Source: Membranipora membranacea (taxonomy: Eukaryota > Bryozoa > Gymnolaemata > Cheilostomatida > Membraniporidae). From it: 64,000 bases of DNA. How positions within the stretch are numbered: position 1 is the stretch's first letter; each line of letters begins with the position of its first letter. This document shows positions 1 through 10,764 of the stretch, piece after piece. The notes beneath the pieces are model-generated. The model was not told where the DNA came from, did not search any database, and saw only the letters and a program-made list of their open reading frames with translations. The stretch covers positions 13,084,001 through 13,148,000 of the forward strand of contig OU612065.1 in assembly GCA_914767715.1 (NCBI GenBank), given 5' to 3'. A program made the position numbers and the translations under genes.

Positions 1-470
1 TTTTATCACAGAGCTTTCACTGTCTATAAATTCAACAACATGGGTGAATATACACATCCTGACCATTATCATTTCAGCACAACAAATAATTTCATCACCT
101 TCCTTTTTCACTTTGTTGTCTGCTTGGATTCTCTTATAGCCATATATAAAGCAGATAATTTTACCTACTACAGTTAAAAGTTTTACATCATATCTACCAT
201 AAAGCAATCCCCTCCGCCTGCCTTTAAACATTTAGTCCATAAACCCTTAGATCAAGTTTAATCCAATTGCCTGCATTCTAGTTGCTCCCTTCCACTGGCC
301 ACTGCGGCATGACCATTGGATCAGGAGGATCTCAGAATGCAGGCAAATGGTCAAAACTTAGTCTAATAAACCCACACAATAATGACACTAGCGATTACCA
401 ACATTCATAATGGTAGTTCCAGAAAGTTCTCAAGGTCTAAAATATCTCATTCAAAATATCTCATCTTTAG

Positions 471-2360
471 GAGAATCCAAGCTGGCAACTCTTGAGATCA
501 GAAACAGTGATCCACGTAAAATGCAGCAGTTTAGTGCATCATTTATTGATCAATGCTTAGCACTCCCATAATTCTAAACTGAGCAATATGTTTGAGAAAA
601 ACAGCTGTCCTACAGATCAATACAAGCAAAAAGTTGGACACTCATATCGCATTTCCTGACAAGAGATTCTGTGAATTATGCAATAGTGTCATGATAACTC
701 TTTGATATGGAATGACAACTATTCTCTTTTTGTTGAACAGAGAAATAGAATTCTTTTTTTATTTAAAGTATTTTTTGTGTTTTCAGAGTTTCCCAAAGAC
801 AACATATCAAGCTCACTGTGACAATACTCTACTCAAGGGTGACTACACTGAGAAAGAAGTGCAGAAATGTATGGTCAATACTGGATCATTCAATCACCTA
901 GCATTAGAAAACAGGTATGAACAATCTTGACAGTATCACATATTTTATTTCCTAATTCCAATTAAACCACAACATTTATAATTGAACAGTTGGCCTGAGT
1001 GGGCGTCAATTTGATACAGGATTGCAAGAGAAAATTGATCCAGTTTGCCACCATGTTAACCAAGTTGCTGGCCACTTATCGGTGAGGAGGGGGGCTACCA
1101 AAGCAGGCCTGTCGGACCGAAACCGACAATAGGAATATTTCCTGACATCAGACTAGTCTTTGTGATGAAACTAGTGACCATATAATATGTTTATACAAGA
1201 TATATGATGATATGATATAATGATTGCAGGGACACAGGGAAACCTGAATCAGGTTATGACTCAGTTTTACCACATCACCATCCAGATCATGATAGATTTA
1301 GAGGGAAGACAACATACCATCATGATTATCAAGTACCCTATCCTTACACCCATGAGGAGGTTAGTACCTGCGATGCTTGCTATCTAGCAGGGAAATATGA
1401 TTGCTATTACTACAAACATGTGTAACTAAGACAATAAACTTCAGGTGTATATAGATAGGGTTAAATCCCCACACAGGTTGTGTTCCTGGTACCTCAGTAT
1501 TTCTAAATGCAAGTGTAGAAGCGTGATTGGATTCATATTTCACTCATGTCAAACTCAAGCAATTTTCCTTCCCTAAAATATATCTCACTCAAAAGGGTTT
1601 GTCATTAGGTACCCATTATGTAACTCTCCGGGATTCCTAGAAAGGTCGGGCACATGATATTGTCCAGGAATTATTGGAAATGCCTATAGGATATTCAATG
1701 CTGAAGCCGCATTGTGGGACTTGGTTTACCATGTCCTCTCACTCGCTCTGCTGCATGGCAGGCTACAGGTTGAGGTTAAACAGAACATGGTTACACCAAT
1801 ACAATTTGTTTCAGGCAGTGACTAAAGCAGATAAAATGGTAAGAAGAATCTGACATGAAAGTTGTTCACAGTTTATTTTGCTTAGCATGGCTTCTTTATC
1901 ATTATCATCGCACTGCTTTGCAGAATCTGCCTTTAATTTTCACATTGCTTAGCTGCGCTCATCATTTTCATTTGTGTTACATCTGCTTTATAGTTGAGAG
2001 TAATTAAACTGGTGGAAATTAAAAATGGAAAATGATTGTATTTGAAATGCAATTTTCATTTGCAAATATTAAAGTCACCAATCATCAATGTTGGCCAAAA
2101 ATCTCAATTCCCGAAGTTAGTGAATGTCCAAGACTGAGCAACTGAATCTGTATGTTCTGATTCTATTTTGACAGGCCGAGGAACCTCAGGATAACACCAC
2201 AGCTAATAAGAGATGTCACTCACAGTTCACAGATACAGTAGACTACAGACGACCAGGACGTAACACATGGCAGGATGAGAGTGGTATATATGCTAACAGC
2301 ATGCATAAACTGTCTCTAGTCAAACCAACTCGAGATTTAATCCCTTCCTGGGATCAGTAG
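471..2360 (+). CDS. 3' portion of a multi-exon gene, ciliary/axonemal microtubule-protein-like (5' end not found)
   Basis: Five exons join in phase: 471-515 (ends phase 0), 787-914 (phase 2), 1230-1359 (phase 0), a 24-nt microexon at 1815-1838 (phase 0), and 2175-2360 ending in TAG. All are bounded by AG and GT dinucleotides with reasonable consensus. The product is Tyr-, His- and Pro-rich and carries the near-repeated motifs FPKTTYQAHC, FRGKTTYHHDYQVPYPY and FTDTVDYRRPGRNTW. Short FxxTTYxxxY-type motifs spaced like this are typical of small proteins that bind axonemal microtubules (microtubule inner proteins), so a ciliary role is an inference from style rather than a specific match. No start codon was identified; the first exon and N terminus probably lie before the window or in undetected upstream exons. 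The first exon (471-515) is the least certain. The gene is convergent with TXNL4A. Confidence 0.55.
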
Positions 2361-2411
2361 ACTACAGCGATACTAAGCCTAACTGTCAGAAACAAGCCAC
2401 TTCCAACTCTG

Positions 2412-2417
2412 AATAAA
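2412..2417 (+). terminator. Polyadenylation signal AATAAA
   Basis: A canonical AATAAA lies 52 bases after the TAG stop of the upstream ciliary-type gene, the right place for its cleavage and polyadenylation signal. Confidence 0.55.
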
Positions 2418-3015
2418 TTTTTAGCTTTTGATCAATGTTATCGTCTCTCCAATTTTTTTAACAACAACAAAGTTAGACAGTTGCACATGAATGGTAGGAT
2501 TAGAGTATTCACATTGGTAAGAAAGAGGAGTGGTTCCCTCAGCTGCTCGTGTGACTCTCTGATGATCTAATTAAATAAACAAGGGATTCTTCAAATGCAT
2601 TGCTTGATCCCCAACAACACAAATATGCCTTTGAACTTTGAATGCACCATAATTTCGCTGTAAAGCTATCTATAGTATTTCAATTATTATATTATTTTTG
2701 ATATTTGTTGAAAACATACATAAATAATATCGATAAACAATGTGGCCGACTGTCTATGTAGCAATTTATCTTATTTAAACTAGAGTAAGGGAAGTGTGGT
2801 GCAGCTGTAACAGGAAATCTATTAAACTTTCAACTTAAAATAATTTTATAGGTACATGAGACAGTCTCGAAAATACTAATCCGCAAGGATTGCAAAATTA
2901 TAAGTCAACTAAACGCAAAAATGTGGACTGCTGAGTTTCATATTGCATGCATTACAATGATAGACCGATATTATTTACAAATACACGGGTAGTCAAGTAC
3001 GATGTGTAAAACAGA
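2418..3015. other. Convergent intergenic spacer
   Basis: AT-rich spacer between the convergent stops of the ciliary-type gene and TXNL4A. I see no ORF, repeat or RNA gene in it, and no canonical signal for TXNL4A polyadenylation. Confidence 0.5.
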
Positions 3016-3855
3016 TTAGTATCTATACTTGGTTGAGTAGTCTTTAGGAGATACAACTAAACCACGACCTTTTCTAGCCCCCCTGTAGACAGTTTCGACA
3101 ATGTCGATAAACTCCTGCATGTCTTCCATAGCCCAGTTTATCTTATTGTTATTACCTGTTCCCAAGTCAATCATTATGTGTTTGTTTCTATAGAAGAACA
3201 TGATTGTGCATGGATCATATAACTCATACATTTTGTTGAAGTCTGGAACCTCTGTGATATCCACAAGATAGCAAACAGCAAAGTTTTTCATCTTTTCAGC
3301 ACTTTTATACAGCGTCTCATCCATGACCATACAGGTAGGATCCCAATCGTGCCCAAATCTGCAAAAAAAATCAAAAAATTTATTTTTAAAAAGTACCTAA
3401 ATGCAGCTGAAGGAAAAGTAAATTTCTCGTATGGGTAAAAGATTTCTTTACCCAATCACTACATGGTCTATTCATCTTTATATATTTTATTATATACATG
3501 TAAAGATGGGGTTAAGAAATCTGGTGTGTCAGCAAAAGAATTGAATGAAATAATATCTCCAGGTTTGAGATTACCATTTTCATGGGAAATGACCGTAGAG
3601 TTTAACCTTAATATCATTGACAGAAAACCATTGGTGAAATCTCTGTCAGTACAAATTGGTAATAATAATTATGATGAATCCTATGTTACAATGTTGAGTG
3701 ACAGTGTCTGCATGGGTTTGTTCGTTACATGGCTCAGATCATAATATTAAAGTTAAAGGTTTTTCCTACCTTATTACAACAGCTCTGTCTTCTTCAGATA
3801 GGATTGCCTGGTCCACCTGCCATCCATTGTGTAAATGTTGAAGTAGGTATGACAT
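3016..3855 (-). CDS. TXNL4A: Thioredoxin-like protein 4A (DIM1/Dib1), U5 snRNP component
   Basis: Two exons on the minus strand: 3770-3855 (ATG to an AG|GTAGG donor, phase 2) and 3016-3358 (after a TTTTGCAG acceptor, to TAA). Together they encode 142 residues, the exact usual length of this family. The N terminus reads MSYLLQHLHNGWQVDQAI and the C terminus ends GRGLVVSPKDYSTKYRY. The core contains RFGHDWDPTC, VDITEVPDFNKMYELYD and IDLGTGNNNKINWAMED, all hallmarks of DIM1. The protein has a thioredoxin fold without a redox CXXC pair (DPTC in its place) and is an essential part of the U5 and U4/U6.U5 tri-snRNP needed for spliceosome activation. A few residues are unusual, such as CMVMDE where CMKMDE is common. 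The single intron (3359-3769) is short. No frameshift or stop is seen, so it should be functional. Confidence 0.95.
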
Positions 3856-4770
3856 CTCTTGAATATGATATTAACAATTATCTGAAATGATACCATCAAA
3901 CGATGTAGTCAACCCTATGAGCAAGGTCATAGGAAAAACTGTGGTAAAATCATTGGAACTATGGAACAGGATGAAACAGAACCTGGTGTAGAATGCATTT
4001 AGGTCTATTGTCAGGCCCTGTCCCCTAGGGAGCTAGAAATGAGCAATTCCATCTGACCAAGTTTAATGCTCAGAAGAAATTTATTGGATATTGAAAAAAT
4101 TGCATTCCCAAACACTTTCTCAAGTTTTAAACATCACTTGAACCAAGTGTACAAGGTTCAATTACAAAAATAGATATGGGACATCATGATGTGGCTGTTG
4201 TGAGCTGTAGAACTCATATCATGACAACATGGATGTCACAGAAATCTGATATCTGACTCCATTCACTGAAATCTCCCATCACCTTGATCAGTGGTGGGAG
4301 AAAGAAATCTGTGTTCTGGGATTCTCAGAGGTTTTTGAACAAATCAATCACCAGAAGCTTCTTTTGAAACTAGCCCCATATCATGTCAACTTCAAAACTG
4401 GTCTCATAGATCAAATTTCTTAACTTGACAACAGAAATTTGTTGTTGATGACATAGGATCATCAGCATCCAATGTGACCGAAAGGATTCCACATGATATA
4501 TAGTATTTCTGTTTCACATAAATGACCTCGAACATCAAATCGGTGGTGTGCTCGTTTGCAGATAATACTGTATTTTAAAACAACCCACAAATAAGGACCT
4601 ACAAGATAATCTTTCTATGATATCACTAAGTGAGCAAGAATTTAACATGTAACTGCAACCAACAAATTGTCAACTGTACAACAGTCTAGAGAAAATGGAC
4701 ACCAGACATTCAAATACTAAAAATATAAGGCACAGTCATCCCAGCCACTCCCTGCAAGCGCTAGCACCTC
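3856..4770. other. Intergenic, with a decayed reverse-transcriptase trace
   Basis: No gene seen. The only recognisable element is a degraded LINE fragment near 4490-4580, annotated separately. Confidence 0.4.
4490..4580 (+). mobile_element. Decayed non-LTR retrotransposon RT fragment
   Basis: Conceptual reading gives a stop-broken stretch resembling the RT core: a FHxNDL-like segment followed by SVVCSFADNTVF, the relic of the FADDT catalytic motif box. The second catalytic Asp is replaced by Asn and frames are broken, so it is dead. Only about 90 bases can be recognised. Confidence 0.4.
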
Positions 4771-5396
4771 AAAGACTTAGTTTGAGGCTGCTATTTTTGT
4801 ATCACATCTTATTCTCCATATTCTATTCTATCATGTGAGCGATTTCTACCTTTGGATTCCAAATATTGAGGAAGTTATGGCCTCTCAAACTTCCAGGGTG
4901 ATCGCCTTCAATTGGAATTGGGAATAAGCGGAAACACACCCAGTGGGATGTCACAACCGTCATACTTATTATGAGTTATTACACTAATAATTACACAGAT
5001 AGGATGATGATCAAAATTATGACCTAGGTGGGACTCGAACCTGGGTCTACAAACCTGGACCACTAGGTCCAGCTCTGTGAGCCTGTAGACAATATAGCTC
5101 AGCGTTAGCGGTGTTGCCTGCATGGCCATTTGGACCTGGGTTTGAGACCCGCTGCATCCCTGAACATTTTGATCATCATCCTATCTATTAGTATATCATA
5201 ATAAGTATGACGGTTGTGACGTCACACTGGGATTGCCTGCTCATTCTTACTGCTGATAGACTGCCGTCACCTTGGAAGTATGAGAGACCATAACTTCCTT
5301 AATATTTGGATTCTAAAGCTGGAATTCGCTCACATGAGAAAATAAAATATGGAGAATAAGATGTGATACAAAATAGCAGCCTCAAACTAAGTCTTT
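4771..5396. mobile_element. Fold-back (long terminal inverted repeat) element with tRNA-like core
   Basis: Left arm 4771-5017 and right arm about 5160-5396 are imperfect inverted repeats. The left end AAAGACTTAGTTTGAGGCTG is mirrored by CAGCCTCAAACTAAGTCTTT at the right end, and the pairing continues through ATTCTCCATATT, GGAAGTTATGG and CAACCGTCATACTTATTATG blocks. The loop (5020-5155) holds two oppositely oriented tRNA-like segments. On minus, GGTTCGAGTCC is a perfect B box. On plus, TAGCTCAGCGTTAGCGG resembles an A box, followed about 35 bases later by GGGTTTGAGACCC. No transposase is encoded, so it is non-autonomous. I could not define a target-site duplication. Confidence 0.75.
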
Positions 5397-7030
5397 AATA
5401 TACCAACACTGGTTACTGTGGCAGATCATTCTTCATCTGCACAGAGAAAGAGTGAAACATCCTGTCTCTAACCAGCGCCCCTCATTATACCAGTCCAATT
5501 AGCTGAATTATTTTTTGTTTGATATACAAATTATGGCTGCCAGCAAACTGCAAACATCCAGGTGAATGCGGAGGTAAAGCATGGGCCGCTGGGATGTGTC
5601 TGTCGGGACATCTTTGTATATTGCCCATATTCAATATCAACCACCTGGCTGATACTAGACATGGTTAAATTACAGGCATGTCCTGTCAAGACGGTAGCAG
5701 CTGGCTGTGAAAAATGGTAAGAATCTGTATGTATTCTTAAATTCCGTTAAAAAAGGTTATCCATCAACTGCTCTTCTGGGGGGTCTTTCAATTAGAATGA
5801 GCGATGCTTTACTAAAGAAACTTATCACTATCACATCGCTCAAATTTATCACTCACTTGGTTAAAATCATTCCCAAATCGCTCACTCAGATCTCATATAG
5901 TTCCATCAAAGAGGGAGCGATTTCTGAGCTAGACCCTAGTGGGTAGTATCACTTGATTTTTGCTGGTTTGAATTGAAAGACTTCCTGACACAAATACTCG
6001 CGTCCGGGTCTGTGACTGTTTGCACAGCTGTACATACAACAACGTTAGACAAGGACTTCTCAGTTTGGGCGAGGAGTTTGTTAGGGTCGTTGGTTCAATC
6101 ATTAGAATAAGTATTAATATATGCCTTCAATACTTTCAAAATGGTACAACATGAAAAAGTAGTTGATTTATCATAATTTTATCACTACTTGGCCCCATCA
6201 AGCTTGTCCACTCTTGCTTCCGAGCAGTTCTTGGCAGATCAAGAGAAGACAAACACACAAGCTTTGCCATCCTTCCCTCCCACAAAAGCCTGTCAAGACG
6301 GACTGCTACTCAGTACAGGTAGTGTGGGACATGTGCAGTGGTTTTGGTTCTTGTTTTGTCTCAAACTCCCCTCTGATCTATGCAGATGCCATGTGTTAGC
6401 CTGTCTTAACACAAAGCTGTCAAAGAGTAGACAGGGTAGCCCTCTTCTGTGTGCGCCTCCAGTCTCACAGTCACAGACAGACAGTCAAAGAGAGACACTC
6501 ACAGAGAATCATTGACTGGGAGTCTACACTCTAGTCTACTAGTCAGTAACTGAGTGGGTATAATAACCATATGCATAGATAGGATAGCCATTGGCACTTA
6601 AGCAATGTCATAGTAGTAAATTAACCCTTAACTGATGGTTGATAGAGTAAAATCAAGATATCTTTGTTAACATCCCCGACTGACCAAGCTTTTTAAATAG
6701 TGGGCATATTAGAAGTCAACATTTTTCGAAGAGGATATTATTAACACTGGGATAGGGAATTCAGTTTTTGGCGGGTAATATTAAATGCTATTGAGCTTAA
6801 TCATGTGACTTGCACATGTCCATAGTGAGGCCCTTCTTGTCATATAATAGAGGAAGTTCTTCACAACACTTCCTCTTGTCCCTTAAATCATTTCATTCTC
6901 ACTAGTCATCATTTCCAACCACAACTTCCCTGTCTGTGAATTAGTATACAATTTAGGTGGTAGTTGTTTTACCAGATGGGAGGGTTTAAATTAAAGTTAT
7001 ACAATACAACCAATGAACTAAAACATTGAT
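5397..7030. other. Intergenic, nothing recognised
   Basis: Short open stretches (for example 5707-5946 and 6189-6515) have no similarity I recognise and no splice or codon support. I see no RNA gene or clear repeat here. Confidence 0.4.
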
Positions 7031-7039
7031 ACAACGGAT

Positions 7040-7175
7040 AGAACAGTGGCTTTCAGGATACAGTGAACTCGACAACATCATCTTAGTGTCTCGAACGTTA
7101 CTTTTGGGGTTCCGCAGGTCTCTGCTCTGGGTCCAATGCTGTGTCTTTTGAACAAAGATGATGTTTTGAAATTAC
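7040..7175 (+). mobile_element. Decayed LINE reverse-transcriptase fragment
   Basis: Two frames give a broken RT: QWLSGYSELDN, then VTFGVPQVSALGPMLC. The latter matches the conserved GVPQGSxLGPxLF box of non-LTR reverse transcriptases. A frameshift separates the two pieces, and only about 135 bases survive. Confidence 0.6.
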
Positions 7176-7811
7176 AAATCTGACTTTCGTTTGTATGATT
7201 GTACGATATGTGTACATCATCAGGTTCTATTTAAGATGTCAGGGGAGAAGAATTATAACACTGTGTCAAGGTTACATATATCCATTTTTATTTTTAATCC
7301 AACCTATGTTTGAACGATAGAGATGATGCAGAAAATACAGGCGATCCTCAAAACAATAGAACTGACTTTGAAGTCTTACTTATAGAGAACAACTGAAGTG
7401 TGAGGGACGAAAAACGCACACTCCCGTAACTTAAATATTAATTACAGGAGTGTAAGGTCCCCTCCTGCACACTTCTTGTGTTTGTCATATGAATTTATAA
7501 TTCAAATATTAATAGTATAATTATCGCTTTGATTGGTATAACACAAGGTAAATTTTAGTTCTATTTAGTGTAATGGTGTATGTGTAATGGTGTTACTATA
7601 TAATGTGTAATGGACCTCTGAAATCCACCTAAGCAATCACTAACTTGATTATTTGTGCCTTGCAATGGTTAGGCGTGAAAATGTAGTTGAGTCACGAACA
7701 AGTGGTTGCCCGTACTGTGAAAGTAAAGATGACCGTCTAAATTTCAATATTAAAATATAATTATGGGTAATGAGGATAAATAGGCTGCGAATATAAAATA
7801 TTGGATTTTAT

Positions 7812-10764
7812 CAGCGCGGCCCAGATTCGATGCGGGGGAAGCTGAACGCGCAAGGAGGGCACCAGCCCTCCGCAGCGCGGCCCAGATTCGATGCGGGGGA
7901 AGCTGAACGCGCAAGGAGGGCACCAGCCCTCCGCAGCGCGGCCCAGATTCGATGCGGGGGAAGCTGAACGCGCAAGGAGGGCACCAGCCCTCCGCAGCGC
8001 GGCCCAGATTCGATGCGGGGGAAGCTGAACGCGCAAGGAGGGCACCAGCCCTCCGCAGCGCGGCCCAGATTCGATGCGGGGGAAGCTGAACGCGCAAGGA
8101 GGGCACCAGCCCTCCGCAGCGCGGCCCAGATTCGATGCGGGGGAAGCTGAACGCGCAAGGAGGGCACCAGCCCTCCGCAGCGCGGCCCAGATTCGATGCG
8201 GGGGAAGCTGAACGCGCAAGGAGGGCACCAGCCCTCCGCAGCGCGGCCCAGATTCGATGCGGGGGAAGCTGAACGCGCAAGGAGGGCACCAGCCCTCCGC
8301 AGCGCGGCCCAGATTCGATGCGGGGGAAGCTGAACGCGCAAGGAGGGCACCAGCCCTCCGCAGCGCGGCCCAGATTCGATGCGGGGGAAGCTGAACGCGC
8401 AAGGAGGGCACCAGCCCTCCGCAGCGCGGCCCAGATTCGATGCGGGGGAAGCTGAACGCGCAAGGAGGGCACCAGCCCTCCGCAGCGCGGCCCAGATTCG
8501 ATGCGGGGGAAGCTGAACGCGCAAGGAGGGCACCAGCCCTCCGCAGCGCGGCCCAGATTCGATGCGGGGGAAGCTGAACGCGCAAGGAGGGCACCAGCCC
8601 TCCGCAGCGCGGCCCAGATTCGATGCGGGGGAAGCTGAACGCGCAAGGAGGGCACCAGCCCTCCGCAGCGCGGCCCAGATTCGATGCGGGGGAAGCTGAA
8701 CGCGCAAGGAGGGCACCAGCCCTCCGCAGCGCGGCCCAGATTCGATGCGGGGGAAGCTGAACGCGCAAGGAGGGCACCAGCCCTCCGCAGCGCGGCCCAG
8801 ATTCGATGCGGGGGAAGCTGAACGCGCAAGGAGGGCACCAGCCCTCCGCAGCGCGGCCCAGATTCGATGCGGGGGAAGCTGAACGCGCAAGGAGGGCACC
8901 AGCCCTCCGCAGCGCGGCCCAGATTCGATGCGGGGGAAGCTGAACGCGCAAGGAGGGCACCAGCCCTCCGCAGCGCGGCCCAGATTCGATGCGGGGGAAG
9001 CTGAACGCGCAAGGAGGGCACCAGCCCTCCGCAGCGCGGCCCAGATTCGATGCGGGGGAAGCTGAACGCGCAAGGAGGGCACCAGCCCTCCGCAGCGCGG
9101 CCCAGATTCGATGCGGGGGAAGCTGAACGCGCAAGGAGGGCACCAGCCCTCCGCAGCGCGGCCCAGATTCGATGCGGGGGAAGCTGAACGCGCAAGGAGG
9201 GCACCAGCCCTCCGCAGCGCGGCCCAGATTCGATGCGGGGGAAGCTGAACGCGCAAGGAGGGCACCAGCCCTCCGCAGCGCGGCCCAGATTCGATGCGGG
9301 GGAAGCTGAACGCGCAAGGAGGGCACCAGCCCTCCGCAGCGCGGCCCAGATTCGATGCGGGGGAAGCTGAACGCGCAAGGAGGGCACCAGCCCTCCGCAG
9401 CGCGGCCCAGATTCGATGCGGGGGAAGCTGAACGCGCAAGGAGGGCACCAGCCCTCCGCAGCGCGGCCCAGATTCGATGCGGGGGAAGCTGAACGCGCAA
9501 GGAGGGCACCAGCCCTCCGCAGCGCGGCCCAGATTCGATGCGGGGGAAGCTGAACGCGCAAGGAGGGCACCAGCCCTCCGCAGCGCGGCCCAGATTCGAT
9601 GCGGGGGAAGCTGAACGCGCAAGGAGGGCACCAGCCCTCCGCAGCGCGGCCCAGATTCGATGCGGGGGAAGCTGAACGCGCAAGGAGGGCACCAGCCCTC
9701 CGCAGCGCGGCCCAGATTCGATGCGGGGGAAGCTGAACGCGCAAGGAGGGCACCAGCCCTCCGCAGCGCGGCCCAGATTCGATGCGGGGGAAGCTGAACG
9801 CGCAAGGAGGGCACCAGCCCTCCGCAGCGCGGCCCAGATTCGATGCGGGGGAAGCTGAACGCGCAAGGAGGGCACCAGCCCTCCGCAGCGCGGCCCAGAT
9901 TCGATGCGGGGGAAGCTGAACGCGCAAGGAGGGCACCAGCCCTCCGCAGCGCGGCCCAGATTCGATGCGGGGGAAGCTGAACGCGCAAGGAGGGCACCAG
10001 CCCTCCGCAGCGCGGCCCAGATTCGATGCGGGGGAAGCTGAACGCGCAAGGAGGGCACCAGCCCTCCGCAGCGCGGCCCAGATTCGATGCGGGGGAAGCT
10101 GAACGCGCAAGGAGGGCACCAGCCCTCCGCAGCGCGGCCCAGATTCGATGCGGGGGAAGCTGAACGCGCAAGGAGGGCACCAGCCCTCCGCAGCGCGGCC
10201 CAGATTCGATGCGGGGGAAGCTGAACGCGCAAGGAGGGCACCAGCCCTCCGCAGCGCGGCCCAGATTCGATGCGGGGGAAGCTGAACGCGCAAGGAGGGC
10301 ACCAGCCCTCCGCAGCGCGGCCCAGATTCGATGCGGGGGAAGCTGAACGCGCAAGGAGGGCACCAGCCCTCCGCAGCGCGGCCCAGATTCGATGCGGGGG
10401 AAGCTGAACGCGCAAGGAGGGCACCAGCCCTCCGCAGCGCGGCCCAGATTCGATGCGGGGGAAGCTGAACGCGCAAGGAGGGCACCAGCCCTCCGCAGCG
10501 CGGCCCAGATTCGATGCGGGGGAAGCTGAACGCGCAAGGAGGGCACCAGCCCTCCGCAGCGCGGCCCAGATTCGATGCGGGGGAAGCTGAACGCGCAAGG
10601 AGGGCACCAGCCCTCCGCAGCGCGGCCCAGATTCGATGCGGGGGAAGCTGAACGCGCAAGGAGGGCACCAGCCCTCCGCAGCGCGGCCCAGATTCGATGC
10701 GGGGGAAGCTGAACGCGCAAGGAGGGCACCAGCCCTTCGCAGCGCGGCCCAGATTCGATGCGGG
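7812..10764. repeat. 61-bp satellite array, about 48 copies
   Basis: The unit of 61 bp (about 70% GC, CpG-rich, starting AGCGCGGCCCAGATTCGATG) repeats head to tail with no difference I could see, except one C-to-T change at 10737 in the last copy. Because 61 is not a multiple of three and no frame contains a stop, all three minus-strand frames stay open for over 900 codons. These are artefacts and not genes. The last unit runs directly into the 46-bp array through a shared block, GCCCAGATTCGATGCGGGG. Near-perfect homogeneity implies recent amplification or active gene conversion. Confidence 0.97.

Noticed and set aside
3463-3744. 93-codon plus-strand frame in the TXNL4A intron
   Set aside because: No recognisable motif and partly antisense to an intron; chance is the simplest explanation.
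7750-10729. Very long minus-strand open frames (over 940 codons) across the 61-bp array
   Set aside because: All three frames are open because a 61-bp, stop-free unit rotates through the frames. Each protein is the same 61-residue repeat, with no gene features.
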